Assembly: GCF_947179515.1 (NCBI RefSeq)
Contig: NC_067491.1
Span: forward strand, 12,110,527 to 12,174,526
DNA length: 64,000 nucleotides
Source: Apodemus sylvaticus
Lineage: Eukaryota > Chordata > Mammalia > Rodentia > Muridae
Reading direction: 5' to 3'
Shown: piece by piece, positions 44,687 to 55,213 of the stretch
Numbering within the stretch: the first letter of the stretch is position 1
Layout: each line of letters begins with the position of its first letter
Position numbers and translations under genes: made by a program
Notes under the pieces: model-generated
What the model was told of the DNA's origin: nothing
Database searches by the model: none
Seen by the model: the letters and a program-made list of their open reading frames with translations, nothing else

Positions 44687-45199
44687 CTTAAATCTGGGAA
44701 GGATGGATGCGTGTAAGCCCAGTACTTAGCAAATAACAGGAAGTGAAGACCAGGTAGATGTTCACAGAGAATTTCAGGCCATTAGGGGTGAAGTAATGAG
44801 ACCCTGTCTTTAAAAAAAAAATAAACAATGCTATCAAATGATTTTGAAGCTATATAAAAAAGATATATCATGTTTTCATATTTAATTATAATTTTTATAG
44901 AATTTAAACAGGAATAAGAACTGTTATGGAATTTCTCTTCAACAACAACACATAATTCTATTATAGATTGTGACCAAAGGCTAGAGGGAAGTAATAAAGA
45001 TTTATTTTTTTAATGTACTTTCCCACTTCCGTTACATAGATTTGGGATCTAAGTCAAAGAAAATTAAAGCGGTAGATCACTTAGGATTAGAATTCAGTCC
45101 TACCTTTAGGTTATAGTCTAGAATTTAACATACTTTTATCATCAACAAATAGGTGTATTGAGACAGAATTAAAATATTTGGAGGTCATCAAATGGAGTG
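43881..45199. other. Intron 2 distal part, no gene seen
   Basis: B3-like scrap at about 44345-44480, (CA)n at 44656-44685 and a B1-like piece at about 44690-44815. 44830-45190 is AT-rich and unique. Confidence 0.5.
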
Positions 45200-45540
45200 G
45201 TTACAAGAAGCAGAAAGAGGTGTGTGTGTGTGTGTGGGTGCAGCTCAGGGATGGAGGAGCACTTGCTAGCAGGTGCTGGGCTGAAGGTTTGATCCCCTGC
45301 ATTGCCAAATCAAAGCAAACAGAAAGATGGATATATGGACACAGTCTGTACTGCTGAGACTCCAATTCACCTTGGACACACCAGGCACTAGCTCCGCCTC
45401 CTCGATACATTCACGGCCTCATGAAGGTATTTTATAGCTTTTAGTGTTCGGTGAAGTAGCCCTGGGAACAGAACCCAAGGCCTCACACAGACTCAATGGT
45501 TGATCTACTGCCGGGCCGCATACACTGCGGGCGGGGCCTC
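45200..45540. mobile_element. ID-like SINE fragments
   Basis: 45233-45310 (GTGCAGCTCAGGGATGGAGG, GGTTTGATCCCCTGCATTGC) reads as an ID head on +. 45450-45520 (ACAGAACCCAAGGCCTCACA) reads as a similar head on -. Confidence 0.5.
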
Positions 45541-46047
45541 AGCTCCAGCCCTTGACGGTTCTTTAAGCAGTCGCTGCAGGTGTTGCAGAAGAACAAGCTC
45601 TGTGGGCAGAGAACTCCCTTTGTGCTTTGTGATTGTTAATTACCTAGGTGGTGATATTTGCAGCCAGTCACTGGAACAGTCCTCTGAGGCGGAGCTCGCT
45701 ATCCTTACCCCAGAGATGCAGGAACTGAGGGCCAGTCAGGCTAAGCCATTTAGGACCCAAAGTTAATGCAGGCCCGTGTCTCTAGCCTGTGTGACAATCT
45801 TTGTTTTGTTTTTGATTTATTCTGGGCATCTGTGGAGGTCTCCGTCCAATGTTTGTAACTCTGTTTTATTGTCTTAGGTCACTTTTCTATTTTAATGTTC
45901 GGTGTGTTTTAATGTTAATAAAATCTTTCTAAATTTAGTAAAAAAAACACTTAATTTTTTTTTTACCATAATTCAGTAGAACCTCGTGTTGAATTTATGA
46001 ACTTTGTTATAATTTCCATAAATAACAACAACCTAATTTTCTTCTAG

Positions 46048-46109
46048 GAGTTGATACAAAATTGAAGTTCACACTTGAGCCATCTTTGGGTCAAAATGGT
46101 TTTCAGCAG
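46048..46109 (+). CDS. Tbc1d30: Tbc1d30 exon 3 (shared by both isoforms)
   Basis: The acceptor is TTTTCTTCTAG|GAG and the donor is CAGCAG|GTAACT at 46110. It is 62 nt, entered in phase 1 and left in phase 0. It encodes VDTKLKFTLEPSLGQNGFQQ after a split codon: AGA (Arg) when joined to exon 2, GGA (Gly) when joined to exon 1b. One acceptor therefore serves both promoters without a frame change. It ends at residue 197 (long) or 73 (short). Confidence 0.95.
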
Positions 46110-46801
46110 GTAACTTTGTTTTTGACTTTTTAAGTCTTTTTTTTTTTTTGATTTGAGGGTATCAGTGCACATTGTCATCTATTCTTAAAATGAAAATATT
46201 CGCATGTATTTTGATACCCAAGAGCTGTCAGTGGCCTGAGGTGCTGTATTAACTTTCTCACATCCTATGGGTGCTGTCTTAGTTGGGGTTACTAGTGCTG
46301 TGATGAAACACCATGACCAAAGCAAGCTGGGGAGGAAAGGGTTAATTGGGCTTACGCTTCCACATCACAGTTCATCACTGCAGGAAGTCAGCCAGGAACT
46401 CACACAGGGTAGGAACCTGGAGGCAGGAGCTGATGCAGTGACCAGGCTTACTGGCTTGCTCCCCATGGCTTGCTCAGCCTGCTTTCTTAGAGAACCGAGA
46501 ACCACCAGCCCAGGGATGGCCCCACCCACCACGGGCTGGGTCCTTCCCCATTGATTACTAAGAAAATACCCTACAGGCTTGACTCTAGTCAGATCTTGGG
46601 GGGGGGGGGGGAGGGGGGGAGGGATGGGGGGACGGAGAGACGGAGGGGTTCTCAGTTGAGGCTCCCTTCTCTCCAGTGATTCTAGCCTGTGTTAAGTTGA
46701 CATAAAACTAGATAGTGCAGATGCCAAGACAGAGAAAACCTGAAAAAAATGTGGCTTCAGGTCCATCTTTTTCCTTTCTTAATATTTATCTCTGGTCCTA
46801 G
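46110..46801 (+). other. Tbc1d30 intron 3
   Basis: GTAACT to CTGGTCCTAG. 692 bp, of which 445 bp are one LTR (46275-46719). Confidence 0.92.
46275..46719 (-). mobile_element. MT/MaLR-type solo LTR
   Basis: Starts TGTCTTAGTTGGGGTTACTA and ends AAAACTAGATAGTGCA, the reverse complement of the family at 43478. A G-run and GGGGGGA tract (46597-46650) interrupts it. Flanks GGTGC and GATGC differ by one base, a likely aged duplication. Confidence 0.8.
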
Positions 46802-46867
46802 TGGTATGACGCTCTCAAGGCAGTGGCCAGGCTGTCAACGGGAATCCCGAAGGAATGGAGGAGAAAA
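46802..46867 (+). CDS. Tbc1d30: Tbc1d30 exon 4 (start of TBC domain)
   Basis: The acceptor is TGGTCCTAG|TGG and the donor is AGAAAA|GTAAGT at 46868. 66 nt, phase 0-0, residues 198-219 of the long form. Encodes WYDALKAVARLSTGIPKEW then RRK. This is the classic TBC entry: a G-I-P followed by R-x-x-V-W, with VW beginning exon 5. Confidence 0.95.
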
Positions 46868-47630
46868 GTAAGTATTTTCTCACAGGGCTGGAATACTCGA
46901 GGACCATCACACTGTCCATTGGTGTGTCTGGGAAGTCTAAAAGTGGTTGCGTCTTTAATCGTGTCCTGGGTATTTATCATGTGTGCTAGGTAACGTTCTG
47001 GGTGCGAGGGCTGCAGCAGTGGGAACCACAGTAGGTGTGATATTTTGTCCTCATAGAACTTACAGTGGATCAAACGCGGTTGTGTCACACAGTGATAGTG
47101 CTGTGGATAACAGACAGAAAGTGGAGAGTGGGAGAATAGGGGCCAGGAGGCGGGGCTTGACATGCTCTTAAGGAAGTCGGTCAATTACCCAGCTGCCTGG
47201 GAAGACACTGAGGTGGGAGCCTGGGTCATGTTTTCAGGCAAGTAGGAGACTAAGGTGGGAGGTGCCTAGAGGCAGGGGCGGGGACAAGGGGAAGCAGGGA
47301 GCGGGGCATCTAGCTGTGTTGGTGGGAGAGACAAAGTACTAGGAAGCTCCAAGCAGGCTAGGCAGATGGGCTACTCCGTCTGCTCTGTTCGTGACCAGAT
47401 GAGATGTGAGGGTACAAACCAGGAAGTAAGTAGTCTATCATAATTTAGGCAAGAAACAGGCCGCGTTGTGGTAGTGGAGATAGATGGTGGGAAGGGTTAG
47501 ATGTGGTTTTTTTGAAGGCTGAGCTGAGACGAAGGCCAGGGGATGGGATATACGATGTAAATGGGATGCCAAGATTTTGGCTTAGGTGGCTGGAAAAGTA
47601 GAGATGCAGTTGGTGTAGGTGGAAGGAACA

Positions 47631-47631
47631 G

Positions 47632-47667
<36 letters not shown>

Positions 47668-47697
47668 GGGAGAAAGAGAGGGAGAGGGAGAGAGAGA
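47631..47697. repeat. (GT)n(GA)n microsatellite
   Basis: GTGTGTG followed by GAGAGA/GGGAGA runs. Confidence 0.92.
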
Positions 47698-48400
47698 ACA
47701 TATCTGCCTGACATCTGCTGACATCCGTTGAGATACCTCATTCCTCTCTACCTGGTGGGCATTTGGGCAGGACTCTGATGCTTGGAAGGCTGCTTAGAGA
47801 TATTAATCAATGCTGTTCCTGCCAAATTATGTTTGAGCACTGAAATTTAAAACGAACTCTAAAGTTATTAATTTATAAATCTAACCTTAACATCGGAATC
47901 TGAACACTGAATGTTTCTCAAGTGAATATTAACAAGGAATTATGAAATTCATTGTTCAGAATTAGATTTTGATTTTCTTGGTCGGGTAAGGGAGTTAAAA
48001 TACCCAGCGACTCTATAAAAAGTTATTCAGCCTGGGAATTTATCTGTCAGAATTGTGTGTATGGAGGGAGTATGGGGTAGATGTAAGGCAGAGGTCTTCA
48101 TGGGAAACAGTGGTCTGTATACGACCAAGTAGTTCTCCCCCAAGCAGAGAATGATTTAGAATTAAGCAACATAAGAATTATACAGTCTATTTAATTACCT
48201 GAAATAAAAGGAAAAAAACCTGGTTATTTTAATCTCTAATGATTAGACTGTTACTTGGCACATAGTAGGAACTCAACAAATATTTATTGCAAGAAAGAAT
48301 GAAAAGCCCCACAGGGTTCACTTTAATACAGCAAACTTGACTTGCATGCATGAGCTAGCCCTGGCTTCTAAACAGTTCTGGGTTAGCCCTTCCTGGAAGC

Positions 48401-48664
<264 letters not shown>

Positions 48665-48713
48665 AATAAAAGTGACATATTCTGTGACTCCGGTCTCCTC
48701 TGTGACCCTTTAG

Positions 48714-48839
48714 GTGTGGCTGACCTTGGCGGATCATTATTTGCACAGCATCGCCATAGACTGGGACAAAACCATGCGCTTCACTTTTAACGAGAGAAGC
48801 AACCCAGACGACGACTCGATGGGGATTCAGATCGTCAAG
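48714..48839 (+). CDS. Tbc1d30: Tbc1d30 exon 5 (TBC domain)
   Basis: The acceptor is GTGACCCTTTAG|GTG and the donor is GTCAAG|GTAACG at 48840. 126 nt, phase 0-0, residues 220-261. Encodes VWLTLADHYLHSIAIDW, FNERSNPDDDS and MGIQIVK. The last residues IVK are the first half of the IxxDxxR arginine-finger motif (I259). The remaining D262 and R265 are in exon 6. Confidence 0.96.
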
Positions 48840-49774
48840 GTAACGCAGCTGCAAAGCTCTACTTCCGGTTCTAGCGCAGGAGGACAGACTAAGAGCCAGA
48901 CATTCCCTAATTGGAGGATCAGATGATCTCCGCCTCCAGATCTGAGCATCTACATATGACCTCACTCCATCAATCAGTAGGAGAACTTGACGGCATCTTG
49001 TCTTCCTAAGTCTAAATGTTGCTAGTAATAGGAGAGCCTGACCGAGCTCCCATACATATCCAATTTATCTATTCGGTCACACGATAGGAGGAATCCCTTT
49101 CTATTTTCTCTGGTGTGGGTCAAGGACACCAATTGTGCTTTTACGTGAAAGCCATGGGACTGAGAAATTTAAAGGTGGCTCTATTTCATGTTAGCAACAT
49201 TTGGCTCTCTCATTAGAGTTTTTGCTAGTCTCGGTGTTAATTTATAGGTAGGCCACTCTGCTGACGGGTCTGTGTTTAGTGGTCTAGTCCACTATGGGGA
49301 CAGCTCTGGTGGCACACCTGCCTTGTGGCGGTTGATCAGAGCCCGCTGCTAAGAGCCAAGGATGCTGGCTTCTTCTGGTACCAGAATAATCCTTGTACAT
49401 AAGGCTCAAGCATGTGGGCTTTCGTTTTATGAGTGTTCCGCAGAGGGATGCTAAGCTGGGACTTGAAAAGGAAGGCTGTCTCATCTGCATTTTGGCCACC
49501 ACAGGATGGCTAATGTGCTGGCACATTTAAATCCATTTTTTTTTTAAAGGAGAAAGAACAAACTAAAATGAGCTACTTTCTGATCTAACTTGGTTTGTTT
49601 CAAACGAACATTTAAAAAAAAAAATCATGGCACTGCACGTTGCCTGCTTTGTGTAATCCACATTCCAGTGCTTTATTTGGAATTCCGGCATAGGTTTCAC
49701 AGAGACAGAATTTCACATTTGAAATATGCCCTCTCTGTTTAACTTATGAATTAAGCCCATGCACTTTAAACAAC

Positions 49775-49940
49775 ATTATGTTGGGGTTGAAAAGATGGGC
49801 TCAGTGGTTAAGAGCACCTACTTTTCTTCTAGAGGTCCTGAGTTCAATTCCCAGCAACCACCTGGTGGCTCACAACCATCTGTAATGGGATCTGACGCCC
49901 TCTGCTGGGTGTCTGAAGACAGTGACAGTGTACTCACATA
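49775..49940 (+). mobile_element. B2 SINE
   Basis: GGGTTGAAAAGATGGGCTCA, CACCTGGTGGCTCACAACCA and GTGTACTCACATATA. The tail is replaced by the B1 that follows. Confidence 0.9.
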
Positions 49941-50122
49941 TATGGCGCATACCTTTAATCCCAGCACTTGGGAGGCAAAGGCAGGCGGATTTCTGAGTTC
50001 GAGGCTGGCCAGCCTGGTCTACAGAGTAAGTTCTTGGACAGCCAGGGCTATACAGAGAAACCCTGTCTCAAAAAACAAAACAAAACAAAACAAAAAAAAC
50101 AAAACAAAACAAAAAACAAAAA
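49941..50122 (+). mobile_element. B1 SINE
   Basis: GGCGCATACCTTTAATCCCA and GCCAGCCTGGTCTACAGAGT, with an (AAAAC)n tail to about 50122. The head is slightly truncated at the join with the B2. Confidence 0.93.
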
Positions 50123-50164
50123 ACCTAAAGAAAGGAAGCCTGTTTCCAACGCAGTATGTTATTT

Positions 50165-50352
50165 GATGTGTCTTGTCAGCATGTGTGTCTGTATCCTTTC
50201 TGGTACCTACAGAAGCCAGGTGAGGGCGGTGGATCCTTTGGAACTTGAGCTATAGTCAGTTACGACCTGCCATCTGGATGCTAGGAATCGAACCCTTGGC
50301 TTTTGGAAGAGCGTTCAGTGCTCTTGACCACTGAGCCATCTCTCCAGCCCTG
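50165..50352 (-). mobile_element. B3 SINE
   Basis: GGATCCTTTGGAACTTGAGC, AGTGCTCTTGACCACTGAGC and CATCTCTCCAGCCC. Reverse. Confidence 0.8.
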
Positions 50353-50364
50353 TTTTGTGATTTC

Positions 50365-50512
50365 TTTTTTTTTTTTTTTTTTGAGATGAGGTCTTACTGT
50401 GTAGCCTTGTTTGACTTGGAACTCACTTGGAGTACATCAGGCTGGCTTTGGACTCACAGAAATCCCCCTGCCTCTCCTCCTGAGTGTGCCGAGGTTAGAG
50501 GAGGTTCCTGCC
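50365..50512 (-). mobile_element. B1 SINE, diverged
   Basis: T18 tail, GAGATGAGGTCTTACTGTGT and CAGGCTGGCTTTGGACTCAC. Reverse. Confidence 0.8.
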
Positions 50513-51419
50513 TTGACCAGCTCAGGCAACACACATTTTATAATTATGTTATTAAAAGGATCTTTTTCACTGAAGCAAATGCTTATCAGTAAAATTGTCT
50601 CTCCTGAAAACTGGAGCTTCATCTTGGCAATTAAATTATAGATATTAGCTCCATTTTATTAAAGAGCAGCAGGTGTTCTTATTCATATTGTAGAAATGTA
50701 TAGACTAATTTGCAAAGGATGGTTTGTGTAATACACGGTAATTTTGCTATTTTAGTCTTCAGTATTAGAACTTTAGCAGCTACATCTTATACCATACTTT
50801 GTTCAAAGGATTAATGGTAGCACCTCTCATTATATGTAGAAACAACTATATATGCATATATATGACTAATATACACCTTTTAAAAGGCTCTCAATTTACA
50901 TGAAATTATAATAGGGTTTTGTTAATAGAGTAACTTTTTGTGCTGCTCTGGAGGCCTTCTGAGGAACATTTGCCTGACTAAACCTTGCGACTCTTTCTCA
51001 GATTGCATAGTTGAAAGCAGTAGCAAAACAGAAAATTCCAGAGTCTTTTGGCTCATGTCTTTAAGTTGCTTATAAATTTAAAAACCAAAAAGGTGAATAT
51101 TCATGTTCATAGAGATAAAGGTGAAATGAAGAAAAAAAAAAATCAGGGATTTTTCCCTAAGGGAATGATTGGTTTGCTAGCTGGCTTTCAATCACGTGAC
51201 CAAGCAGTGGCAAATACCCGAGACAGTCAACTCACAAGGTATGTAGGTGGCTCCCTGGTCAGGAGGTCTGTTGACCCATTCATTGCCTTGTGTCTGGGGC
51301 AGGCAGCCATCATGGCGGGAAGTGTGCACAGTAATGCTCCTCGCTCCGTGGAGGCCTGGAAGGGACACACTCTAACCACAGCGGGAGGTATTTCAAAACC
51401 TGCTCCCCTTCCTTCTTAG

Positions 51420-51605
51420 GATCTGCATCGCACAGGCTGTAGTTCCTACTGTGGCCAGGAGGCGGAGCAAGACAGGGTGGTGCTAAAGCGGGTGCTATTG
51501 GCTTACGCCCGCTGGAACAAGAACGTCGGGTACTGCCAAGGCTTCAACATCCTGGCTGCCCTCATTCTGGAAGTGATGGAGGGCAACGAGGGGGACGCGC
51601 TGAAG
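51420..51605 (+). CDS. Tbc1d30: Tbc1d30 exon 6 (both catalytic fingers)
   Basis: The acceptor is TTCCTTCTTAG|GAT and the donor is CTGAAG|GTGAGT at 51606. 186 nt, phase 0-0, residues 262-323. It starts DLHRTGCSSYCGQEAEQDR, completing IxxDxxR with D262 and R265, the presumed arginine finger. It then encodes VLLAYARWNKNVGYCQGFN; Y299-C-Q301 is the YxQ glutamine finger. The exon ends ALILEVMEGNEGDALK. All residues needed for Rab-GAP catalysis are present. Confidence 0.97.
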
Positions 51606-51837
51606 GTGAGTGTCCGGTTCCGACGAGCGCAGCAGGAATGCTGCGCTGGGGCTCGGACTCTTTCGCTTTCTTTTTTATTTTCTGCCCTGCGCCTTCCAAT
51701 CCGTTTGTAATTACCTGCGATAGGATTTTCCCCAAGTTAAAGCCATATGAGGCGACAGACTGCTGTAGCTGTCAACTATGAATATTTTTACTCCCATAAG
51801 ACACTTTAAAAGCAAGTTAAGTATTGATTATGTCAAT

Positions 51838-51864
51838 TCTCTCTCTCTCTCTCTCTCTCCCCCC

Positions 51865-51914
<50 letters not shown>
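51838..51914. repeat. (CT)n(GT)n microsatellite
   Basis: TCTCTC broken by CCCCCC, then 15 or so GT units. Confidence 0.95.
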
Positions 51915-51916
<2 letters not shown>

Positions 51917-52419
51917 CAGATTAGGTGATCTTTGCACCAAGTCTTTATTACTTCATAGCTTCTTTGAGTCAGACATCGGGACGTGACTGAGCCAGCCGAT
52001 GGCCCACCACTCTGGAGTTCATGATAGTGGCCGCTGTGATCGTATTCAAAGGCTCAAATGACAGGAGTGTTTTTCCAGCGTGTTTATGTGGTTGTTGGCA
52101 AGGAATTCCTCACAGGCTGTTGAAATGAGGGGTCTAGGGTATTTGGTGGTGGCTGAAGACCTTTTAGCTCCTTGCCATGTAAGGCCCCCCCATCTCAGAC
52201 GGTGACTGACGGCCCTGAGAGTAAGGCAGAGGAGACGACAAATTTGCAGCCAAACGTCCCCTGTGGTAGCCGTTGTTTTTCCATATCCATGGTCACCGGG
52301 TCAGCTTATATCCCAGGGGAAGGGCTTACATAAGGACTGCCAGGACAGGGACGCCGCTCAGGTGGCGGAAGGCTCACCCGACCTGCACAAAGCTCAGTTC
52401 CGAGCCCTGCAGAGACCAG

Positions 52420-52550
52420 GTGAGGAGTGTATTCTGCAGCTCTAATACTTGGGAGACAGAAACATGAGCATCAGGTCGAGAGTTCAAGACCATGCTCGGT
52501 ACATCATAAATTCAAGGCCAGCCTGAGCTATGTGAGACCCTGTCAACAGA
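52420..52550 (+). mobile_element. B1-like SINE, diverged
   Basis: CTCTAATACTTGGGAGACAG and AAGGCCAGCCTGAGCTATGT. + orientation, with part duplicated. Confidence 0.6.
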
Positions 52551-52572
52551 GAGGAGAGTGGCAGAGAGACTG

Positions 52573-52603
<31 letters not shown>

Positions 52604-52606
52604 ACA

Positions 52607-52670
<64 letters not shown>

Positions 52671-52671
52671 A
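52573..52671. repeat. (AGAC)n(CA)n microsatellite
   Basis: Seven AGAC units and two long CA runs joined by CACCACAC breaks. Confidence 0.95.
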
Positions 52672-52916
52672 AAGAAAGGGATCACTAGGGATTCTATTAG
52701 AAGCGACCTGCCTATCCCAGCCGCTTTACTTGTTTGTATTCGGGACAAGGTGTATAGGATGTAAGAAGATGCATCTGTGGGAGGTGGTTGCCTACAGAAA
52801 TAAATGCTGTCTTTGGATCTTTGATGTCTAAGACCTGGTTTAGTTGAAAGCAGTTCTGAAAGCACTCGTGGGGTAAGGTTAGAGGTCTGAAGGTGGGTGG
52901 GTCGGTCACCACAGAC

Positions 52917-53648
52917 TGTCTTAGTCACTGGTGTATCGTTATGATGGGACTCCATGACCAAGGCTAACCTTGGAAAAGAGAACATTTAATTGGGGGCTTG
53001 CTTATAGTTTCAGAGGGTGAGTCCATGACTGTCATGGCGGGGAGCGTGGGGGCAGGGAGACATCGTGCTGGAGCAGTAGCAGAGAGCCTACATCCTGATC
53101 TGCATGCAGGAGGGAGAAAGAGCCAGAGAGAGGAAGGACTGAGGGGAAGACAGACTGAGTGAAGAAAAGGGAGGGAGGGGGAGAAAAGAGAGAGGGAGGG
53201 AGACAGAGACAGACAGAGGAGGAAGGGAGAGAGGGAGACAGAGGCACACAGAGACACTGACTGGGCCTGGTCTGAGCTGTTGAAATCTCACAGTTTGCCG
53301 TGAGATTTCAGGTGGTGGCGCACACCTTTAATCCCAGCACTCTGGGAGGCAGAGGCAGGCGGAGGATTTCTGAGTTCGAGGCCAGCCTGGTCTACAGAGT
53401 GAGTTCCAGGATAGCCAAGGCTATACAGAGAAACCCTGTCTCGGAAAAAAACAAATCCAAAAAACCAAAAAAAAAAAAAAAAAAAAAAAAAGAAAGAAAG
53501 AAAGAAAGAAATCTCACAGCTCACCATCGCTAGTGACACTCTTCCTCTAACAGGGCCACATTTCCTACTTCTTCCTAAACAGCCCACCCTGGGAATGAAA
53601 TACTCAAACACATGGGCCTATGGGGCTGCTTGCACTCAAACCATCACA
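52917..53648 (-). mobile_element. MaLR (ORR1-like) LTR with nested B1
   Basis: Starts TGTCTTAGTCACTGG and ends CTCAAACCATCACA. GGCTTGCTTATAGTTTCAGA and a GGGAGGGAGA expansion (about 53160-53245) fit the family also seen at 11855. A B1 splits it at 53282-53519. Confidence 0.75.
53300..53507 (+). mobile_element. B1 SINE nested in MaLR LTR
   Basis: GGTGGTGGCGCACACCTTTA through CCCTGTCTCGG and a long A tail with (GAAA)n. GAAATCTCACAG flanks it (53282-53293 and 53508-53519). Its 5' junction carries an inverted copy of the target (GTGAGATTTCA, 53300-53310). Confidence 0.93.
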
Positions 53649-53930
53649 GTATATATGAAAAAACTGAAGGCTTGAGTCGTGGAGAGGCGCCTTGCTTCAC
53701 AAGTGGAGAGGCGCTCAGGGCAGTGTGAGTCTCGGACTCATGGCTGAGCCTTCACGCTGATGCTGACTGCAGAGCTCTAATCTGCGAGGTCTAATCTTTG
53801 TACTCGAGCCTCCACCTGCTTGACTGTGGGGAATATCTCGGTGATATGGAAAAATAAACAAATGTTCCTCCTGGCTGTAGACATATCACACAGTAGACTT
53901 AATTATAAACCCAGCCTGGATGTATTCACC

Positions 53931-53933
<3 letters not shown>

Positions 53934-53963
<30 letters not shown>
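53934..53963. repeat. (CT)n microsatellite
   Basis: About 15 CT units. Confidence 0.92.
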
Positions 53964-53968
<5 letters not shown>

Positions 53969-54449
53969 AGAAAGGCAATGGCTTCAAAGCTCATCTAAAA
54001 GACTATAGAGAAGTAGAGGCAGTGAGTGGTCTAATGTGTGGGTTTGGGATACTTTAAATTAAGAAGCAATTTTAGCTGGGTATGGGAGACAGAGACAGGA
54101 GGATGTCTGTGAGTTTGAAGTGAGCCCTGTCAAAGAAAAATAAAAAAAAAAAGAACTATTTGTGTATTCAGTCCACTGCCTTTAGTGTTTTTCCTCAGAT
54201 GTAATTTGCATGTCTAAAATAGGGAGTGCTGTGCTGCAAAGCTGGAATAAGGGCTCGGTTTGGAGGTAGGATGGGGAGGATAAGGAAAAGATGTATGTGT
54301 GTGCATGCCAATCAGATCTCCAGGGCTCAGTGACTCCTGAGAAGCTAACATGTAAAAAAGTTGAACTGGAGTTTAACAGCGCGGTGGCACCCAATCTAAG
54401 TACTTGGGAAATGGAGGCAGGAAGATCAGGTGGTTTTTTTTTTAAATGA

Positions 54450-54625
54450 TTCTTTTTAAAATCTTTATTTTATGTGCATTGGTGCTTTGCCTGTACGTAT
54501 CTCTCTGTGAGGGTGTCAGATCCCCTGGAATTGGAGTTGTGAAGTACCATGTGGTTGCTGGGACTTGAACCCGGGTCCTCTGGAAGAGCAGCCAGTGTTC
54601 TCAATCACTGAGCCATCTCTCAAGC
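54450..54625 (-). mobile_element. B3 SINE
   Basis: TTTTTAAAATCTTTATTTTA, GATCCCCTGGAATTGGAGTT, CCATGTGGTTGCTGGGACTT and GAGCCATCTCTCAAGCC. Reverse. Confidence 0.85.
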
Positions 54626-55097
54626 CAGAGGATCTGGAGTTTAAGGACAGCCTTGGCTGTAGCCACATAACAAGTTCAGGGTCTGATCCTGCTCTAAAAG
54701 AAAAAAAAACAATACTAAACAAAATAAGAAAGAAAAGAAAAGAAAAAAGAAAAGAAAGAAAAAGAGTTCGGAGTGTTCTGTGAGATGCCACGGTGGATTA
54801 TGGTCGGTGCATGAAGATGTGTAGACCTTGGCAAATGTCTCACATGCAGAGGGAGGCGAGATTCGTGGGGGGAGGGGGGTTTCCTGATGCCCAGGAAATT
54901 ATCGCAGGTCTGGTTTTCCGGTAGCCATTTTATCATCTGCAAGCTAAAAGGACTAATCCACAGAAACAAGCAAGCCGCTTTCCCTCTTTCTCGGCCCTCA
55001 CCACACTTTTCCTTTGTAGCTATTTTGTTTAGAAAGATTGATTAAAAATCAGACACACTCCCGTTTCTTCTTTCTCATCTTAATTTATGACGTAAGA

Positions 55098-55213
55098 CCT
55101 GACGCTTGGAATTATGGGTAGAGTGAGGGAGGGCTACCTGACGCTTGGAATTATGGGTAGAGTGAGGGAGGGCTACCTGATGCTTGGAATTATGGGTAGA
55201 AGAAGGGAGGGCT
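55098..55213 (+). repeat. 39-bp tandem repeat, 3 copies
   Basis: Units begin CCTGACGCTTGGAATTATGG at 55098 and 55137 and CCTGATGCTTGGAATTATGG at 55176. The third unit is one base shorter and slightly changed. Confidence 0.93.

Larger units (their letters stand above)
48840..51419 (+). other. Tbc1d30 intron 5
   Basis: 2.6 kb. B2 (49775-49940), B1 (49941-50122), B3 (50165-50352) and B1 (50365-50512) are packed together. 48900-49770 and 50520-51400 are unique; the latter is AT-rich. No other gene. Confidence 0.9.
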
